In this document: one piece after another, positions 1 to 8,959 of the stretch
Numbering within the stretch: position 1 is the stretch's first letter
How the letters are laid out: each line of letters begins with the position of its first letter
DNA from: Actinophytocola sp963825445
GTDB taxonomy: Bacteria > Actinomycetota > Actinomycetes > Mycobacteriales > Pseudonocardiaceae
Length of the DNA stretch: 64,000 nucleotides
Direction: 5' to 3'
Assembly (NCBI GenBank): GCA_963825445.1
Contig: CAWGTM010000015.1
Coordinates: forward strand, 62,001-126,000
Program-made: the position numbers and the translations under genes
The notes under the pieces: model-generated
Database searches by the model: none
Seen by the model: only the letters and a program-made list of their open reading frames with translations
Told to the model about the DNA's origin: nothing

Positions 1-1357
1 CAGGTGCTGGCCGACGGGCACGGCAACGTCATCCACCTCGGCGAGCGCGAGTGCAGTCTCCAGCGCCGGCACCAGAAGATCATCGAGGAGGCGCCGTCGC
101 CGCTGCTCACGGCGGCCGACCGCGAGCGGATGGGCGCGGCCGCGGTCGACGCCGCCCGGTCGGTCTCCTACCGCGGCGCCGGCACGGTCGAGTTCATCGT
201 GTCCACCACGCGGCCCGACGAGTTCTTCTTCATGGAGATGAACACCCGCCTCCAGGTCGAGCACCCGGTCACCGAGATGGTCACGGGCATCGACCTGGTC
301 GAGCAGCAGCTGCTGGTCGCCGCCGGTGAGGTGCTCGCCATCGCCCAGTCCGACGTCACGTTCACCGGGCACGCGGTCGAGGCCCGCGTCTACGCCGAGG
401 ATCCGGCAGCCGGATTCCTGCCCACCGGTGGCACGGTGCTCGCGGTGGTCGAGCCCGTACCTCGACAACGTGCGCGTGGATTCCGCGCTGCGCAACGGAA
501 CCGTGGTCGGGTCGTCCTTCGATCCCATGCTGGCCAAGGTGATCGCGTGGGCACCGGACCGCGAGTCCGCGCTCACGAAGCTGGTCACCGCGCTCGGTGA
601 CACGGCCGTGCTCGGCGTCGGCACCAACGTGGCGTTCCTGCGTGCCCTGCTCGCCGATCCCGACGTGGTCGCCGGCCGGCTCGACACGGGTCTGGTCGAA
701 CGCCGGCTCGATGACCTGGTCGCCACCACCGTCCCCGACACCGCGTTCATGGTGGCCGGGCTCGACGCGCTGCTCGCGCTGCAACCCCGCGGCCCGCGGG
801 TCGACCCGTGGGACCTCGCCACCGGCTGGCGGCTCGGCGGCGCGGCGGGCACCACGTTCCGCCTGACCTGCGGCGGTCGTGAGGCGACCGTCCGGGTCAC
901 CGGCTCGCCCGACGACGCCTGGGTGACCCTCGACGACGGCGAACCGGTGCGCGCGTCGGCGCGGCGCACCGGCAAACGCGGCCTGTACCTCGAGGCCACC
1001 GTGGCCGGGCGGCGCACGCAGTACCGCCGGGTGCTCGACGGCGACACGCTCTGGCTGTCCTCGGCCGCCGGCACCTGGGCCGTGCACGAACACTCGATGC
1101 TGGAGAGCGAGTCGGCCGCCGCGTCGGTGAGCGGCACGGTCACCAGCCCCATGCCGGGCACCGTGCTCGTGGTCAAGGCCACGGCCGGCGACGACGTGAA
1201 GGCCGGCGCACCGCTGGTCGTGGTCGAGGCCATGAAGATGGAACACACGGTGACCGCACCGGTCGACGGAGTGCTCACTGAGCTACATGTCCGCGCGGGC
1301 CAACAGGTCGCGCTGAACCAACCCCTTGCCGTGGTGACCCCACAAGAGGAGCTGTGA
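1..1357 (+). CDS. Acyl-CoA carboxylase biotin carboxylase/BCCP subunit (5' truncated, apparent frameshift)
   Basis: Alpha subunit of an acetyl-/propionyl-/methylcrotonyl-type CoA carboxylase. The window opens inside the ATP-grasp biotin carboxylase domain, with the conserved EMNTRLQVEHPVTE stretch near base 236. The C-terminal biotinyl carrier domain carries the biotin attachment motif EAMKM near base 1230. The frame open at base 1 runs to about base 453; the homologous continuation (YLDNVRVDS, then FDPMLAK) is in the next frame and continues to the stop at 1357. Removing one C from the CCC run at 454-456 would restore a single protein, so this is either a sequencing slip or a real frameshift. 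The stop overlaps the next start. The following acyl-CoA dehydrogenase resembles the accA1-fadE19 pair of mycobacterial leucine catabolism; the substrate is inferred from this context only. Confidence 0.88.
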
Positions 1358-2508
1358 TGATCGACTTCAGGCTGAGCGACGAGCACGAGGCGCTGCGGAA
1401 AACGGTCGAGGAGTTCGCCCAGGAGGAGATCGCGCCCGTCATCGGCGACTTCTACATGCGGGAGGAGTTCCCGTACGAGATCGTCGCGAAGATGGGCCGG
1501 ATGGGCCTGTTCGGGCTGCCCTTCGCCGAGGAGTACGGCGGCATGGGCGGCGACTTCCTGGCCGTGTGCGTCGCGCTCGAGGAGCTGGCGCGGGTCGACT
1601 CGTCGGTGGCCGTCACGCTGGAGGCCGGGGTTTCGCTCGGCGCCATGCCGATCTACCGGTTCGGCACCGAGGAGCAGAAGCAGGAGTGGCTGCCCCGCCT
1701 GTGCTCCGGTGCGATGCTCGGCGGCTTCGGGCTGACCGAGCCGGGCGGCGGCACCGACGCGGGCGCCACCATCACCACGGCGCGCGAGGACGGCGACGAC
1801 TGGGTGATCAACGGCTCGAAGGCGTTCATCACCAACTCCGGCACCGACATCACCGGCCTGGTCACGGCCACGGCCGTCACCGGCAACGCCGACGGCCGCA
1901 AGGAGATCTCGGCGATCATCGTGCCCTCCGGCACGCCGGGGTTCACCGTGCAGCCCAAGTACTCGAAGGTCGGCTGGAACGCATCCGACACCCACGGCCT
2001 GTCGTTCGACGACTGCCGGGTGCCCCGCGCGAACCTGCTCGGCGAGCGCGGTCGCGGCTACGCCCAGTTCCTGTCCATTTTGGACGAGGGCCGCATCGCG
2101 ATCGCCGCGCTGTCGGTCGGTCTCGCCCAGGGCTGCGTCGACGAGTGCCTGCGCTACGTGCGCGAGCGCGAGGCGTTCGGCAACCAGATCGGGAAGTACC
2201 AGGCGATCCAGTTCAAGATCGCCGACATGGAGGCGCGGGCACACACCGCGCGCCTGGCCTACTACGCGGCCGCCGCCAAGATGATGCGTGCCGAGCCGTT
2301 CAAGAAGGAGGCGGCCATCGCGAAGCTCGTGGCCTCCAACGCGGCCATGGACAACTCGCGTGAGGCGACCCAGATCTTCGGCGGCTACGGCTTCATGAAC
2401 GAGTACCCGGTGGCCCGCTTCTACCGCGACGCCAAGATCCTGGAGATCGGGGAGGGTACGAGCGAGGTGCAGCGCATGCTCATCGCGCGGGAGTTGGGGC
2501 TGGTCTAG
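1357..2508 (+). CDS. Acyl-CoA dehydrogenase, FadE19-like
   Basis: FAD-dependent acyl-CoA dehydrogenase of 383 residues, the usual length for a single-domain member. It shows the flavin-contact segment GFGLTEPGGGTDAG, the FGGYGFMNEYPVARFYRDAK signature and the C-terminal IGEGTSE motif whose Glu (about residue 366) is in the catalytic-base position. The ATG at 1357 shares its A with the TGA stop of the carboxylase gene and follows a GAGGAG ribosome site; a GTG at 1354 is an alternative. Coupling to a biotin-dependent carboxylase suggests branched-chain acyl-CoA oxidation, for example isovaleryl-CoA, by analogy with fadE19-accA1-accD1. That assignment is inference. Confidence 0.9.
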   Translation: MIDFRLSDEHEALRKTVEEFAQEEIAPVIGDFYMREEFPYEIVAKMGRMGLFGLPFAEEYGGMGGDFLAVCVALEELARVDSSVAVTLEAGVSLGAMPIYRFGTEEQKQEWLPRLCSGAMLGGFGLTEPGGGTDAGATITTAREDGDDWVINGSKAFITNSGTDITGLVTATAVTGNADGRKEISAIIVPSGTPGFTVQPKYSKVGWNASDTHGLSFDDCRVPRANLLGERGRGYAQFLSILDEGRIAIAALSVGLAQGCVDECLRYVREREAFGNQIGKYQAIQFKIADMEARAHTARLAYYAAAAKMMRAEPFKKEAAIAKLVASNAAMDNSREATQIFGGYGFMNEYPVARFYRDAKILEIGEGTSEVQRMLIARELGLV

Positions 2509-2535
2509 ACCCTTGCGCCGGCCGGTGGCGGTTCG

Positions 2536-3405
2536 CTACCGGCCGATGCCGAGGGTGCTGGTGGCCGGCAGGAGCCCGGCGCGCACGACTGCCGTGGTGA
2601 TCGGAACCGTGAGCTGTGCCAACCGCCCGACCCCGGCCTGGCCGAGCGTTCGGTACGGTCCGGCGGCGAGTTCGTCGGTTCGGTGTTCGACCACGGCCCG
2701 TCCCGCGTGCCCGGCCTCGGTCGCCGTGCCGGACGCGTCCACCCAACCGCGCTCGACGAGTCGCGCCACCGCGGCGGCCCACTGCTGGGACGACCACCCG
2801 CGGCTGGCGAACACCTCGACCGGCGCCGCGCCGACCGCGGCGAAGGACACCAGTGACTCGACCGGGTCGAGCCCTTCGGCCACCAGCGTGGCCACGTGAC
2901 CGTCGCCGCGGAACTCGCGCAGGATCGTGGCCGCGTGCCACAGGACCAGGTGCGGCTCGGCCGGCCAGGACAGGCTCGCGTTGGCCGCGGCCAGGGGTCG
3001 GGCCGGCGGGGTCGGTTCGGCCGTCGCCGAGTCGGCCAGCCGGCGAGCCAGCCCGGCCGCCTCGGCCAGGTCGGCGCTGTCGACCGCGTCCCCGAGGATG
3101 CCGCGCAGGGCCTGGTCCACCGCCTCCCAGCGGGCCGCTACGACCTTGTCCGGTGCCGCGACGTCCCACGCCGCCGGTACGTGCTCGCGGACCATCGCCG
3201 GGTTGAAGCTGTGGAACGTGGTGGTCACGAGGCGCGCGTCGGCCGCGCCGAGCGGTGCGGCCCGCCACGCGAAGTAGCTCGGCCACCTCGTGTCCGTCGC
3301 GTAGCCGAGTTCCCCGGCCCGCACGGTCACCTCCGGCGCGTAGTACAGCACCGCGTGCACCGGTTCGAGCAGTCGCCACATCTGGCGAACAAGGCCCAGC
3401 TCCAT
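2536..3405 (-). CDS. SCO6745-family (SalK-like) protein
   Basis: A 289-residue protein that opens with RQMWRLLEPVHAVLYYAPE and contains YFAWRAAPLG and FHSFNPAMV, the hallmarks of the actinobacterial SCO6745/SalK family. The C-terminal half (about residues 165-245) looks like a winged-helix domain (WSSQQWAAAVARLVERGW). The biochemical role of the family is not established. The gene faces the acyl-CoA dehydrogenase convergently and has two direct-repeat operator-like sites just upstream of its start. I see no signal peptide or membrane segment. Confidence 0.72.
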   Translation of the reverse strand: MELGLVRQMWRLLEPVHAVLYYAPEVTVRAGELGYATDTRWPSYFAWRAAPLGAADARLVTTTFHSFNPAMVREHVPAAWDVAAPDKVVAARWEAVDQALRGILGDAVDSADLAEAAGLARRLADSATAEPTPPARPLAAANASLSWPAEPHLVLWHAATILREFRGDGHVATLVAEGLDPVESLVSFAAVGAAPVEVFASRGWSSQQWAAAVARLVERGWVDASGTATEAGHAGRAVVEHRTDELAAGPYRTLGQAGVGRLAQLTVPITTAVVRAGLLPATSTLGIGR

Positions 3406-3420
3406 CTGCCAACTCCAATC

Positions 3421-3461
3421 TAGTCAACGACAAGATAGCACGATGTAGTCATCGACAAGAT
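3421..3461. promoter_or_regulatory. Pair of operator-like direct repeats upstream of the SCO6745-family gene
   Basis: TAGTCAACGACAAGAT (3421-3436) and TAGTCATCGACAAGAT (3446-3461) match at 15 of 16 bases and start 25 bp apart. Each contains an imperfect palindrome TWGTC-N3-GACWA. They begin 16 bp upstream of the minus-strand start at 3405, so a dimeric regulator bound here would cover its promoter. The regulator is unknown. Confidence 0.5.
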
Positions 3462-3632
3462 GCTTCCGATATTCGGACGCGAGCGATGCGCGTGATGGAG
3501 GAGCTTGCCCTCGTAACCCGGAAGGGCCGGGGTGATCGTGGGCCGCCGAGGCCGCGTGATCACTCAGAAAGGGCCCCGGCGGTGGCGGCCGCCGAGGCCA
3601 GTCGCCCACCCTCTCCAAGGAAAGGGTTTGCG

Positions 3633-3716
3633 ATGGCAATGCTAGACCAGTTCACCCGCCTTACCAAGGCCGTTCACCGCTTCGAAGGCTCGGAAATGTC
3701 GGTGCGGTGTGCTTAA
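3633..3716 (+). CDS. Possible 27-codon small ORF upstream of the S15 peptidase
   Basis: ATG at 3633 follows AAGGAAAGG and reads 27 codons to TAA at 3714-3716, beginning MAMLDQFTRLTK. It ends 37 bp before the start of the secreted peptidase. Its codon use is less GC3-biased than the neighbours and I recognise no family, so it may be a leader peptide or a chance frame. The rest of the 348-bp gap between 3406 and 3753 holds the direct repeats noted separately and no other gene that I can support. Confidence 0.25.
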   Translation: MAMLDQFTRLTKAVHRFEGSEMSVRCA

Positions 3717-3753
3717 GTTGACCTCCCTTCGCCCTGCCGATCCGGAGGCTCCC

Positions 3754-5631
3754 ATGCGGCTGTCACGCCGATTGTCCCTGCTCATGGTGGCTGTGGTGCC
3801 GCTGGCGGCGGTGCTCGTCACCGCACCCGCGAGCGCCGAGCGCGGCCGCGACCTACCCACGCCACCGCCGTGGCTGAAGGTGGAGAACGGGGCCAGCCAG
3901 CCGCAGTTCTCGCTCGCCAACGCCGTCGAAGAGACGCTGTACGTCCAGACCACGGTCGACAGCGACCTCGACGGCAAGCGCGACCGGGTGCGGGTCCGGC
4001 TGTCGAGACCCGGCGAGACCGAGACGCAGGGCATCAAGGTGCCGGTGATCTTCGAACACAGCCCATATCGGTACAACACGGCCAACTGGCCCAACCACAA
4101 CGTCGACTTCAACGTCCTGCCCCAGGAGGGCGTCCAGCCGCGTTCGGGCGACAGCCGCGCGGCCGTCGCGGCGGCCACACCGCGTCCCACTCCCGACCTG
4201 CCTGGCTCGCTCGACAACTACTGGGTGCCGCGCGGCTACGCGGTGGTCCTGGGCGAGAGCATCGGCACGGCCTTCTCCGACGGCTGCCCCACGGTCGGCG
4301 ACATGAAGGAGACGCTCGGCACCAAGGCGGTCATCGACTGGCTGAACGGCCGCGCACAGGCGTGGAACGAGACGGGCGAACTGGTCCCGGCCGACTGGAC
4401 CACGGGCGACGTGGGCATGACCGGGGTGTCGTACAACGGCACGCTGCCCAACCAGGTGGCCACCACGGGCGTCGAGGGGCTGCGCACGATCGTGCCGGTG
4501 TCGGCCATCTCCAGCTGGTACGACTACTACCGGGCCAACGGCCTGGTCCGCGCGCCGCACTCGAACGTCTCGGGCCAGGGCGAGAACGGCTTCCAGGGCG
4601 AGGACCTGGACGTGCTGGCGTACTTCATCGAGGGCGAGGCGCGCTTCGACAAGTGCGCACACATCACCACGCCGATGCTCCAACTGTCCGACCGCACCAC
4701 CGGCGACTACAACAACTACTGGCACGAGCGCGACTACCTGCACCGGGCGAAGGGCGTGGAGGCCAGCGTGTTCGTGGTCCACGGGCTCGAGGACTACAAC
4801 GTGATGCCCAGGGCGTTCGCGTCGTGGTGGGACCAGCTCGAGCGCTACGACGTGCCGCGCAAGATCTGGCTGCACAACGGCGGCCACGGCGGCCCGGGTT
4901 CCACCAGTGGCTACCAGCAGACCCTGAACCGTTGGATGGACCACTGGCTGTTCGGCGTGGACAACGGGATCATGGACGAGCCCACGGCGAACGTGCAGCG
5001 TCCCAGCGGCACGTACGAGACGTACGCCGACTGGCCGGCCCCCGGCGCTCGCGCCACCACCTTGCACTTGGGCGCCACGAGCGCCACCGAACCGGGCACC
5101 CTCACGCCGCGCGCCCCCGGCGGCCCCAGGCCGCGCCAGTCGTTCGTGGACGCGGGCCGTGAACTGGACACGGACGTGTCCCTGCTCCCCAACCCGGACG
5201 ACGCCAACCCGAACCGCCTGGCGTACCTGTCCCCGCCGTTGGCAGCGGACGCTCACCTGAGCGGCACCCCGTCGGTCTCCCTGCGGGCGTCGGTGAACAA
5301 CCGCTACGCGGCCAACCTGACGGCCGTCCTGGTGGACTACGGCCCGGTCGGCTCCACCGCGGCGCCGGTCATGGTGACCCGCGGGTGGACGGACGTACAG
5401 AACCGCAAGTCCGACTCGAAGAGCACCCCCATCCAGCAGGGCCAGGAGTACACCTTCGACTGGCAACTGGAACCGGACGACTACGTCTTCCCGGCCGGCC
5501 ACCGCATCGGCCTGGTAGTGGTCTCCACGGACATGAACTTCACCCTGCGCCCCCTACCAGGCACAGAACTCACGGTGAACCCCGCGAAGAGCACGGTCTC
5601 CCTACCGTTGGTGGGCCGCCCAACCTTCTAA
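3754..5631 (+). CDS. Secreted Xaa-Pro dipeptidyl-peptidase (S15 family)
   Basis: Exported serine exopeptidase of the CocE/S15 alpha/beta-hydrolase family, 625 residues. It begins with a signal peptide (MRLSRR, a hydrophobic core, then ASA before ERGRD) giving cleavage near residue 28. The nucleophile lies in GVSYNG (Ser about 226). VHGLEDYNV supplies the likely Asp and GGHGGP the His. The C-terminal third (from about residue 450) has the beta-rich X-Pro dipeptidyl-peptidase C domain. The start was chosen at 3754 because GGAGG lies 7 bp upstream and the signal peptide begins there; the frame is open further upstream. A strong hairpin follows the stop. Confidence 0.9.
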   Translation: MRLSRRLSLLMVAVVPLAAVLVTAPASAERGRDLPTPPPWLKVENGASQPQFSLANAVEETLYVQTTVDSDLDGKRDRVRVRLSRPGETETQGIKVPVIFEHSPYRYNTANWPNHNVDFNVLPQEGVQPRSGDSRAAVAAATPRPTPDLPGSLDNYWVPRGYAVVLGESIGTAFSDGCPTVGDMKETLGTKAVIDWLNGRAQAWNETGELVPADWTTGDVGMTGVSYNGTLPNQVATTGVEGLRTIVPVSAISSWYDYYRANGLVRAPHSNVSGQGENGFQGEDLDVLAYFIEGEARFDKCAHITTPMLQLSDRTTGDYNNYWHERDYLHRAKGVEASVFVVHGLEDYNVMPRAFASWWDQLERYDVPRKIWLHNGGHGGPGSTSGYQQTLNRWMDHWLFGVDNGIMDEPTANVQRPSGTYETYADWPAPGARATTLHLGATSATEPGTLTPRAPGGPRPRQSFVDAGRELDTDVSLLPNPDDANPNRLAYLSPPLAADAHLSGTPSVSLRASVNNRYAANLTAVLVDYGPVGSTAAPVMVTRGWTDVQNRKSDSKSTPIQQGQEYTFDWQLEPDDYVFPAGHRIGLVVVSTDMNFTLRPLPGTELTVNPAKSTVSLPLVGRPTF

Positions 5632-5646
5632 CCCAGCAACTCACGG

Positions 5647-5686
5647 GCCACCCCCGGCCGGCCACTTGGTCCGGCCGGGGGGTGGC
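5647..5686 (+). terminator. Strong hairpin terminator after the S15 peptidase gene
   Basis: GCCACCCCCGGCCGG is followed after a 9-base loop by its complement CCGGCCGGGGGGTGGC, giving a stem of about 15 bp with one bulge. It begins 16 bp after the stop at 5631. There is no long T-run, which is usual for actinobacterial terminators. It also lies between convergent genes, so it could act on both strands. Confidence 0.7.
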
Positions 5687-5696
5687 TTACTTCGGC

Positions 5697-5757
5697 ATGA
5701 TGACCGTTCCCGTCGCGCATGATGACCACTCCGGTCGCGCATGATGACCGTTCAGGG
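5697..5757. repeat. ATGATGACC-family short tandem repeat, copy A
   Basis: Two full 22-bp units and part of a third, beginning at 5697, 5719 and 5741. Each starts ATGATGACC and the full units continue with a TCGCGC-type end. The array lies between convergent genes and abuts the stop of the LLM gene at 5758. Related arrays occur at 32111 and 57309. Confidence 0.8.
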
Positions 5758-6567
5758 TTACGGGACCAGGTCGGCCAGTTGGTCCACCTGCTCGGGGTCG
5801 CGGGCCCAGCAGTAGAGCATCACCTCGTCCGCGCCCAGGTCGCCAAAACGAGCGATCGCCTCCTTGACCTGCTGCGGTGTCGTGAGCATCCGGTCCAGTA
5901 CCCAGTCCGCCTGGTCGCCGTAATAGTGCGCGACCGCTTCCCGCGCGGAGGAGCAGAAGCCCACGTTCACCTGTGCCACCAGCCGGGGTGAACCGGAACG
6001 CCCGGCCGACGCCCACGAACGCCTGACCTGGTCGAACAGGCCGCCGGCCCACTCGATCGGTGCGGCGCACAGGAAGCCGTCGCCCCAGCGGGCCACGCGC
6101 TCCAGAGCCACCGGCCGGAAGGCGCCGAACAACAGCGATGGCCCACCTGGTCGCAGAGGGGCGGGGCCGATGCCGTCCGCGCCTGCCCAGATACGGCGCA
6201 GCGTCGAAAGCTGGGAGTCCAGCCGTCGGCCCCGCGTGCGCAGTGGGTAGCCGGCAGCCAGGTGGTCATCGGCGCGACCGCCGACCCCGACGCCCAGTGT
6301 GAAGCGGCCGCCGGACAGGCGGTCGAGCGTGGCGCACTGCTTGGCCAACAACACAGTGTCGCGCAGGGGCGCCAGCAGCACCTCGGTCTGGACGCGGATG
6401 CGGGTGGTGGCGCCGGCCAGCGCCGCGAGCGTGACCAGCGGTTCCGGGTTGTCGTACACGAGCCGGTCCAGCAGGCCGAGCGTGCTGAACGGGCCGGCGT
6501 CCGCGCGTCGGGCCCAGTCCGACAACACGAGCGGATCGCTGATGGGCAGGCCGAGTCCCACGTTCAT
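5758..6567 (-). CDS. LLM-class (luciferase-like) flavin/F420-dependent oxidoreductase
   Basis: A 269-residue TIM-barrel luciferase-like monooxygenase family protein. It starts MNVGLGLPISDP and carries GRFTLGVGVGGRADD and GYPLRTRGRRLD, typical of the actinobacterial LLM family that uses F420 or FMN. The ATG at 6567 follows GAAAGGATC. The frame stays open far upstream on the minus strand, but that extension is compositionally a shadow of the opposite-strand secreted protein gene. The substrate cannot be deduced. It reads divergently from the gene at 6721. Confidence 0.85.
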   Translation of the reverse strand: MNVGLGLPISDPLVLSDWARRADAGPFSTLGLLDRLVYDNPEPLVTLAALAGATTRIRVQTEVLLAPLRDTVLLAKQCATLDRLSGGRFTLGVGVGGRADDHLAAGYPLRTRGRRLDSQLSTLRRIWAGADGIGPAPLRPGGPSLLFGAFRPVALERVARWGDGFLCAAPIEWAGGLFDQVRRSWASAGRSGSPRLVAQVNVGFCSSAREAVAHYYGDQADWVLDRMLTTPQQVKEAIARFGDLGADEVMLYCWARDPEQVDQLADLVP

Positions 6568-6720
6568 GGGTGATCCTTTCGGAGGGTAGGCGAAACCGTG
6601 CCGTCCCTCCGTCGCCCGCGAACCGCGGCGAGGCTCCCGTGCTACGGCGTGTATCCAGGGAGCGCGATCACTCGAGTGGACCCATCCTAAACGCCCCACC
6701 AGCAAGTACGCTCCCGAATT

Positions 6721-7539
6721 ATGCGCCGCTACGCCGCCCTCCTCCTCGCCCTGCTGGTCGCGCTCACCACAGCCGCGCCAGCCGTCGCCGACACCCGCCG
6801 TACCCCGGCCGAGTGCGCGGCCACCCTCGACTGCACGGCCGACGAGATCAACCTCATGACCATGGCCGAGCGTCTGGAGTTCGTCCGCGCCATGCAGTCC
6901 GGGCCCGGTGCCCAACTGGGCGTCCCCGACCGGTGGCGCAACATCGAGGGTGTCATCACCTTCTTCCGCGACAAGGGACTCGGCGCCCCCGGCACCTGGG
7001 TGTCCTATGTGGACGCCGGCATCGTCGAGGGGATCGAGCGCGGCATCGCCATCGCGTTGGGTGCGACCGACACCTTCGGCAACCCCGGTTCCGCCAAGTG
7101 GGCGGACTACATCACGACGGCGCGGCAGAACCCCACCCGCGCCGTGCACGACCGCGCCTGGGCGGTCGCCGAGCAGGCCTCCACCGAGCACGGCGTGGAG
7201 CTGGCCGAGAGCAACGGCCAGTTCGCCACCGGCGTGGAGCGGCGCTTCTACCAGTTCTCCGAGACCTACCGCTGGGCGCTGCGCAACCGCCCGGTCGCGC
7301 TCGACCTGCTCGCCGTCTTCGGTCCGCTGATCCACCCGGACCTCGCCAGGACGCGCGTCCCGTTCTACGACTGGTTCACCGACGTCCGCGAGTCCGCCCC
7401 CTCGATCAAGGGCTGCGAGATGGCCTACGGCTTCGCCCAGCTGCACCCGATCGCCGGTGTGTTCGGCGCGGCCGGGCTGTTCCTGTCGTACGTGACCGAG
7501 CTGTTCGACGCGTACCGGTCCGAAAGCGACAAGCCGTAG
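6721..7539 (+). CDS. Secreted protein of unknown function
   Basis: A 272-residue exported protein. A short signal peptide (MRRYAALLLALLVALTTAAP) ends near AVAD at residue 24, and the mature N-terminus has a CAATLDC cysteine pair, with a third Cys further on (KGCEMAYGF). I recognise no catalytic motif or named family. The downstream gene follows after 26 bp on the same strand but is functionally unrelated, so operon membership is uncertain. Confidence 0.75.
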   Translation: MRRYAALLLALLVALTTAAPAVADTRRTPAECAATLDCTADEINLMTMAERLEFVRAMQSGPGAQLGVPDRWRNIEGVITFFRDKGLGAPGTWVSYVDAGIVEGIERGIAIALGATDTFGNPGSAKWADYITTARQNPTRAVHDRAWAVAEQASTEHGVELAESNGQFATGVERRFYQFSETYRWALRNRPVALDLLAVFGPLIHPDLARTRVPFYDWFTDVRESAPSIKGCEMAYGFAQLHPIAGVFGAAGLFLSYVTELFDAYRSESDKP

Positions 7540-7565
7540 CGCGATTCCGGGGTTAGCATCGGAGT

Positions 7566-8939
7566 GTGAGTCGCTCACCTGCACGGATCGCCCATGACAA
7601 GGCGGTGGACGGGCTGCGTGCGCAGCTCGCGGCCCAACCGGACGGATCACCCATCCGGTTGGCCAAGCCCACCTCGAACCTGTTCCGTTTCCGTGAACCA
7701 CCGGGCCGCACGGCCCTGGATGTCAGTGCCTTCGCCGACGTCCTGGACGTCGACCCCACCGGTCGTACCGCCGACGTCGGCGGCATGACCACCTATGAGC
7801 GACTGGTCGATGCCACGTTGCCCTACGGGCTGATCCCACACGTGGTACCGCAGCTCAAGACCATCACGCTGGGTGGCGCGGTGGCGGGCCTGGGCATCGA
7901 GTCGACGTCGTTCCGCAACGGAATGCCGCACGAGTCGGTGCTGGAAATGGAAATTCTCACCCCGGCGGGCGACGTCGTGGTCGCCACGCCGGACAACGAG
8001 CACCGCGACCTGTTCCGCGGCTTCCCCAACTCCTACGGCACGCTCGGCTACGCGCTGCGGTTGCGGATCGAGCTGGAGCCGGTCAAGCCGTTCGTCCGGT
8101 TGCGGCACGTGCGGTTCCCGAACGCGCGGGAGGCCACGGCGGCCATCGAGCAGATCTGCGCCATTCGGGCGTACCACGACGAGGCCGTCGACTTCCTCGA
8201 CGGCACGGTGTTCTCGGAAACAGAGGTCTACCTGACGCTCGGCCGCTACGCCGACACCGCACCGCGTCTGTCCGACTACACCGGACGGCGCGTCTACTAC
8301 AAGTCCATTCGCGACCGGATCACCGACCATCTGTCCATCCGGGACTATCTGTGGCGGTGGGACACGGACTGGTTCTGGTGTTCGGAGGCACTGGGCGCGC
8401 AGAATCCGGTGGTGCGCGCGTTGTGGCCGAAGAAGTACCTGCGATCCGATGTGTACCGGAAGATCGTGGCGCTGGACCGCCGGCACCAGCTGTCCGCCAA
8501 GGTCGAACGGCTCCTTCGCCAGCCGGCGCGGGAACCGGTCATCCAGGACGTGGAGATCCCGGTGGCGCGGCTGCCGGAGTTCCTCGAGTTCTTCGCCGAC
8601 GAGATCGGTATCAGCCCGGTGTGGCTGTGCCCGTTGCGGCTGCGGGACCACGACGGCTGGCCGCTGTACCCGATGGAACCGGACAGGCTCTACGTGAACG
8701 TCGGATTCTGGGCGACCGTGGCGCTCGCGCCCGGTGAGCAGGCCGGCACCCACAACCGGTTGATCGAGAGCAAGGTCACCGAACTGGGCGGGCACAAGTC
8801 GCTGTACTCCGATTCGTACTTCACTGAGGATGAGTTCTGGCCGAGGTACGACGGCGAGAGCTACCAGAAACTGAAGTCCACCTATGACCCAGGCGGCCGA
8901 CTGCCCGACCTGTACGCGAAATGCGTTGGTAACCAATGA
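7566..8939 (+). CDS. tmsA: FAD-binding reductase of 10-methyl fatty acid synthesis, TmsA/BfaA type
   Basis: A 457-residue FAD-linked oxidoreductase related to DHCR24-type sterol reductases. The N-terminal p-cresol methylhydroxylase-type FAD domain contains TADVGGMTTYERLVD and the TLGGAVAGLGIESTSFRNG flavin-binding stretch. In mycobacteria the equivalent protein reduces the 10-methylene intermediate made by TmsB to 10-methylstearate (tuberculostearic acid). The stop overlaps the beginning of the cyclopropane-synthase-like gene, matching the tmsA-tmsB arrangement. The start is the GTG at 7566. I see no tmsC-like membrane gene beside the pair. The assignment rests on family resemblance plus gene pairing. 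Confidence 0.8.
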   Translation: MSRSPARIAHDKAVDGLRAQLAAQPDGSPIRLAKPTSNLFRFREPPGRTALDVSAFADVLDVDPTGRTADVGGMTTYERLVDATLPYGLIPHVVPQLKTITLGGAVAGLGIESTSFRNGMPHESVLEMEILTPAGDVVVATPDNEHRDLFRGFPNSYGTLGYALRLRIELEPVKPFVRLRHVRFPNAREATAAIEQICAIRAYHDEAVDFLDGTVFSETEVYLTLGRYADTAPRLSDYTGRRVYYKSIRDRITDHLSIRDYLWRWDTDWFWCSEALGAQNPVVRALWPKKYLRSDVYRKIVALDRRHQLSAKVERLLRQPAREPVIQDVEIPVARLPEFLEFFADEIGISPVWLCPLRLRDHDGWPLYPMEPDRLYVNVGFWATVALAPGEQAGTHNRLIESKVTELGGHKSLYSDSYFTEDEFWPRYDGESYQKLKSTYDPGGRLPDLYAKCVGNQ

Positions 8940-8959
8940 AACCGGGAGGAGCGACAACC

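Noticed and set aside
3853..5502. Minus-strand open frame of 549 codons opposite the S15 peptidase
   Set aside because: It is rich in Val/Arg/His/Gly as expected for an antisense shadow of GC-rich coding DNA and has no recognisable motif.
6568..6720. Possible SAM-type riboswitch upstream of the LLM gene
   Set aside because: The leader is GC-rich and can fold, but I could not match the conserved core of any SAM riboswitch class.
6568..7701. Upstream extension of the LLM oxidoreductase frame, giving a 647-codon open frame
   Set aside because: The extension is antisense to a signal-peptide protein gene with better coding features. Family similarity and a ribosome site both begin at 6567.
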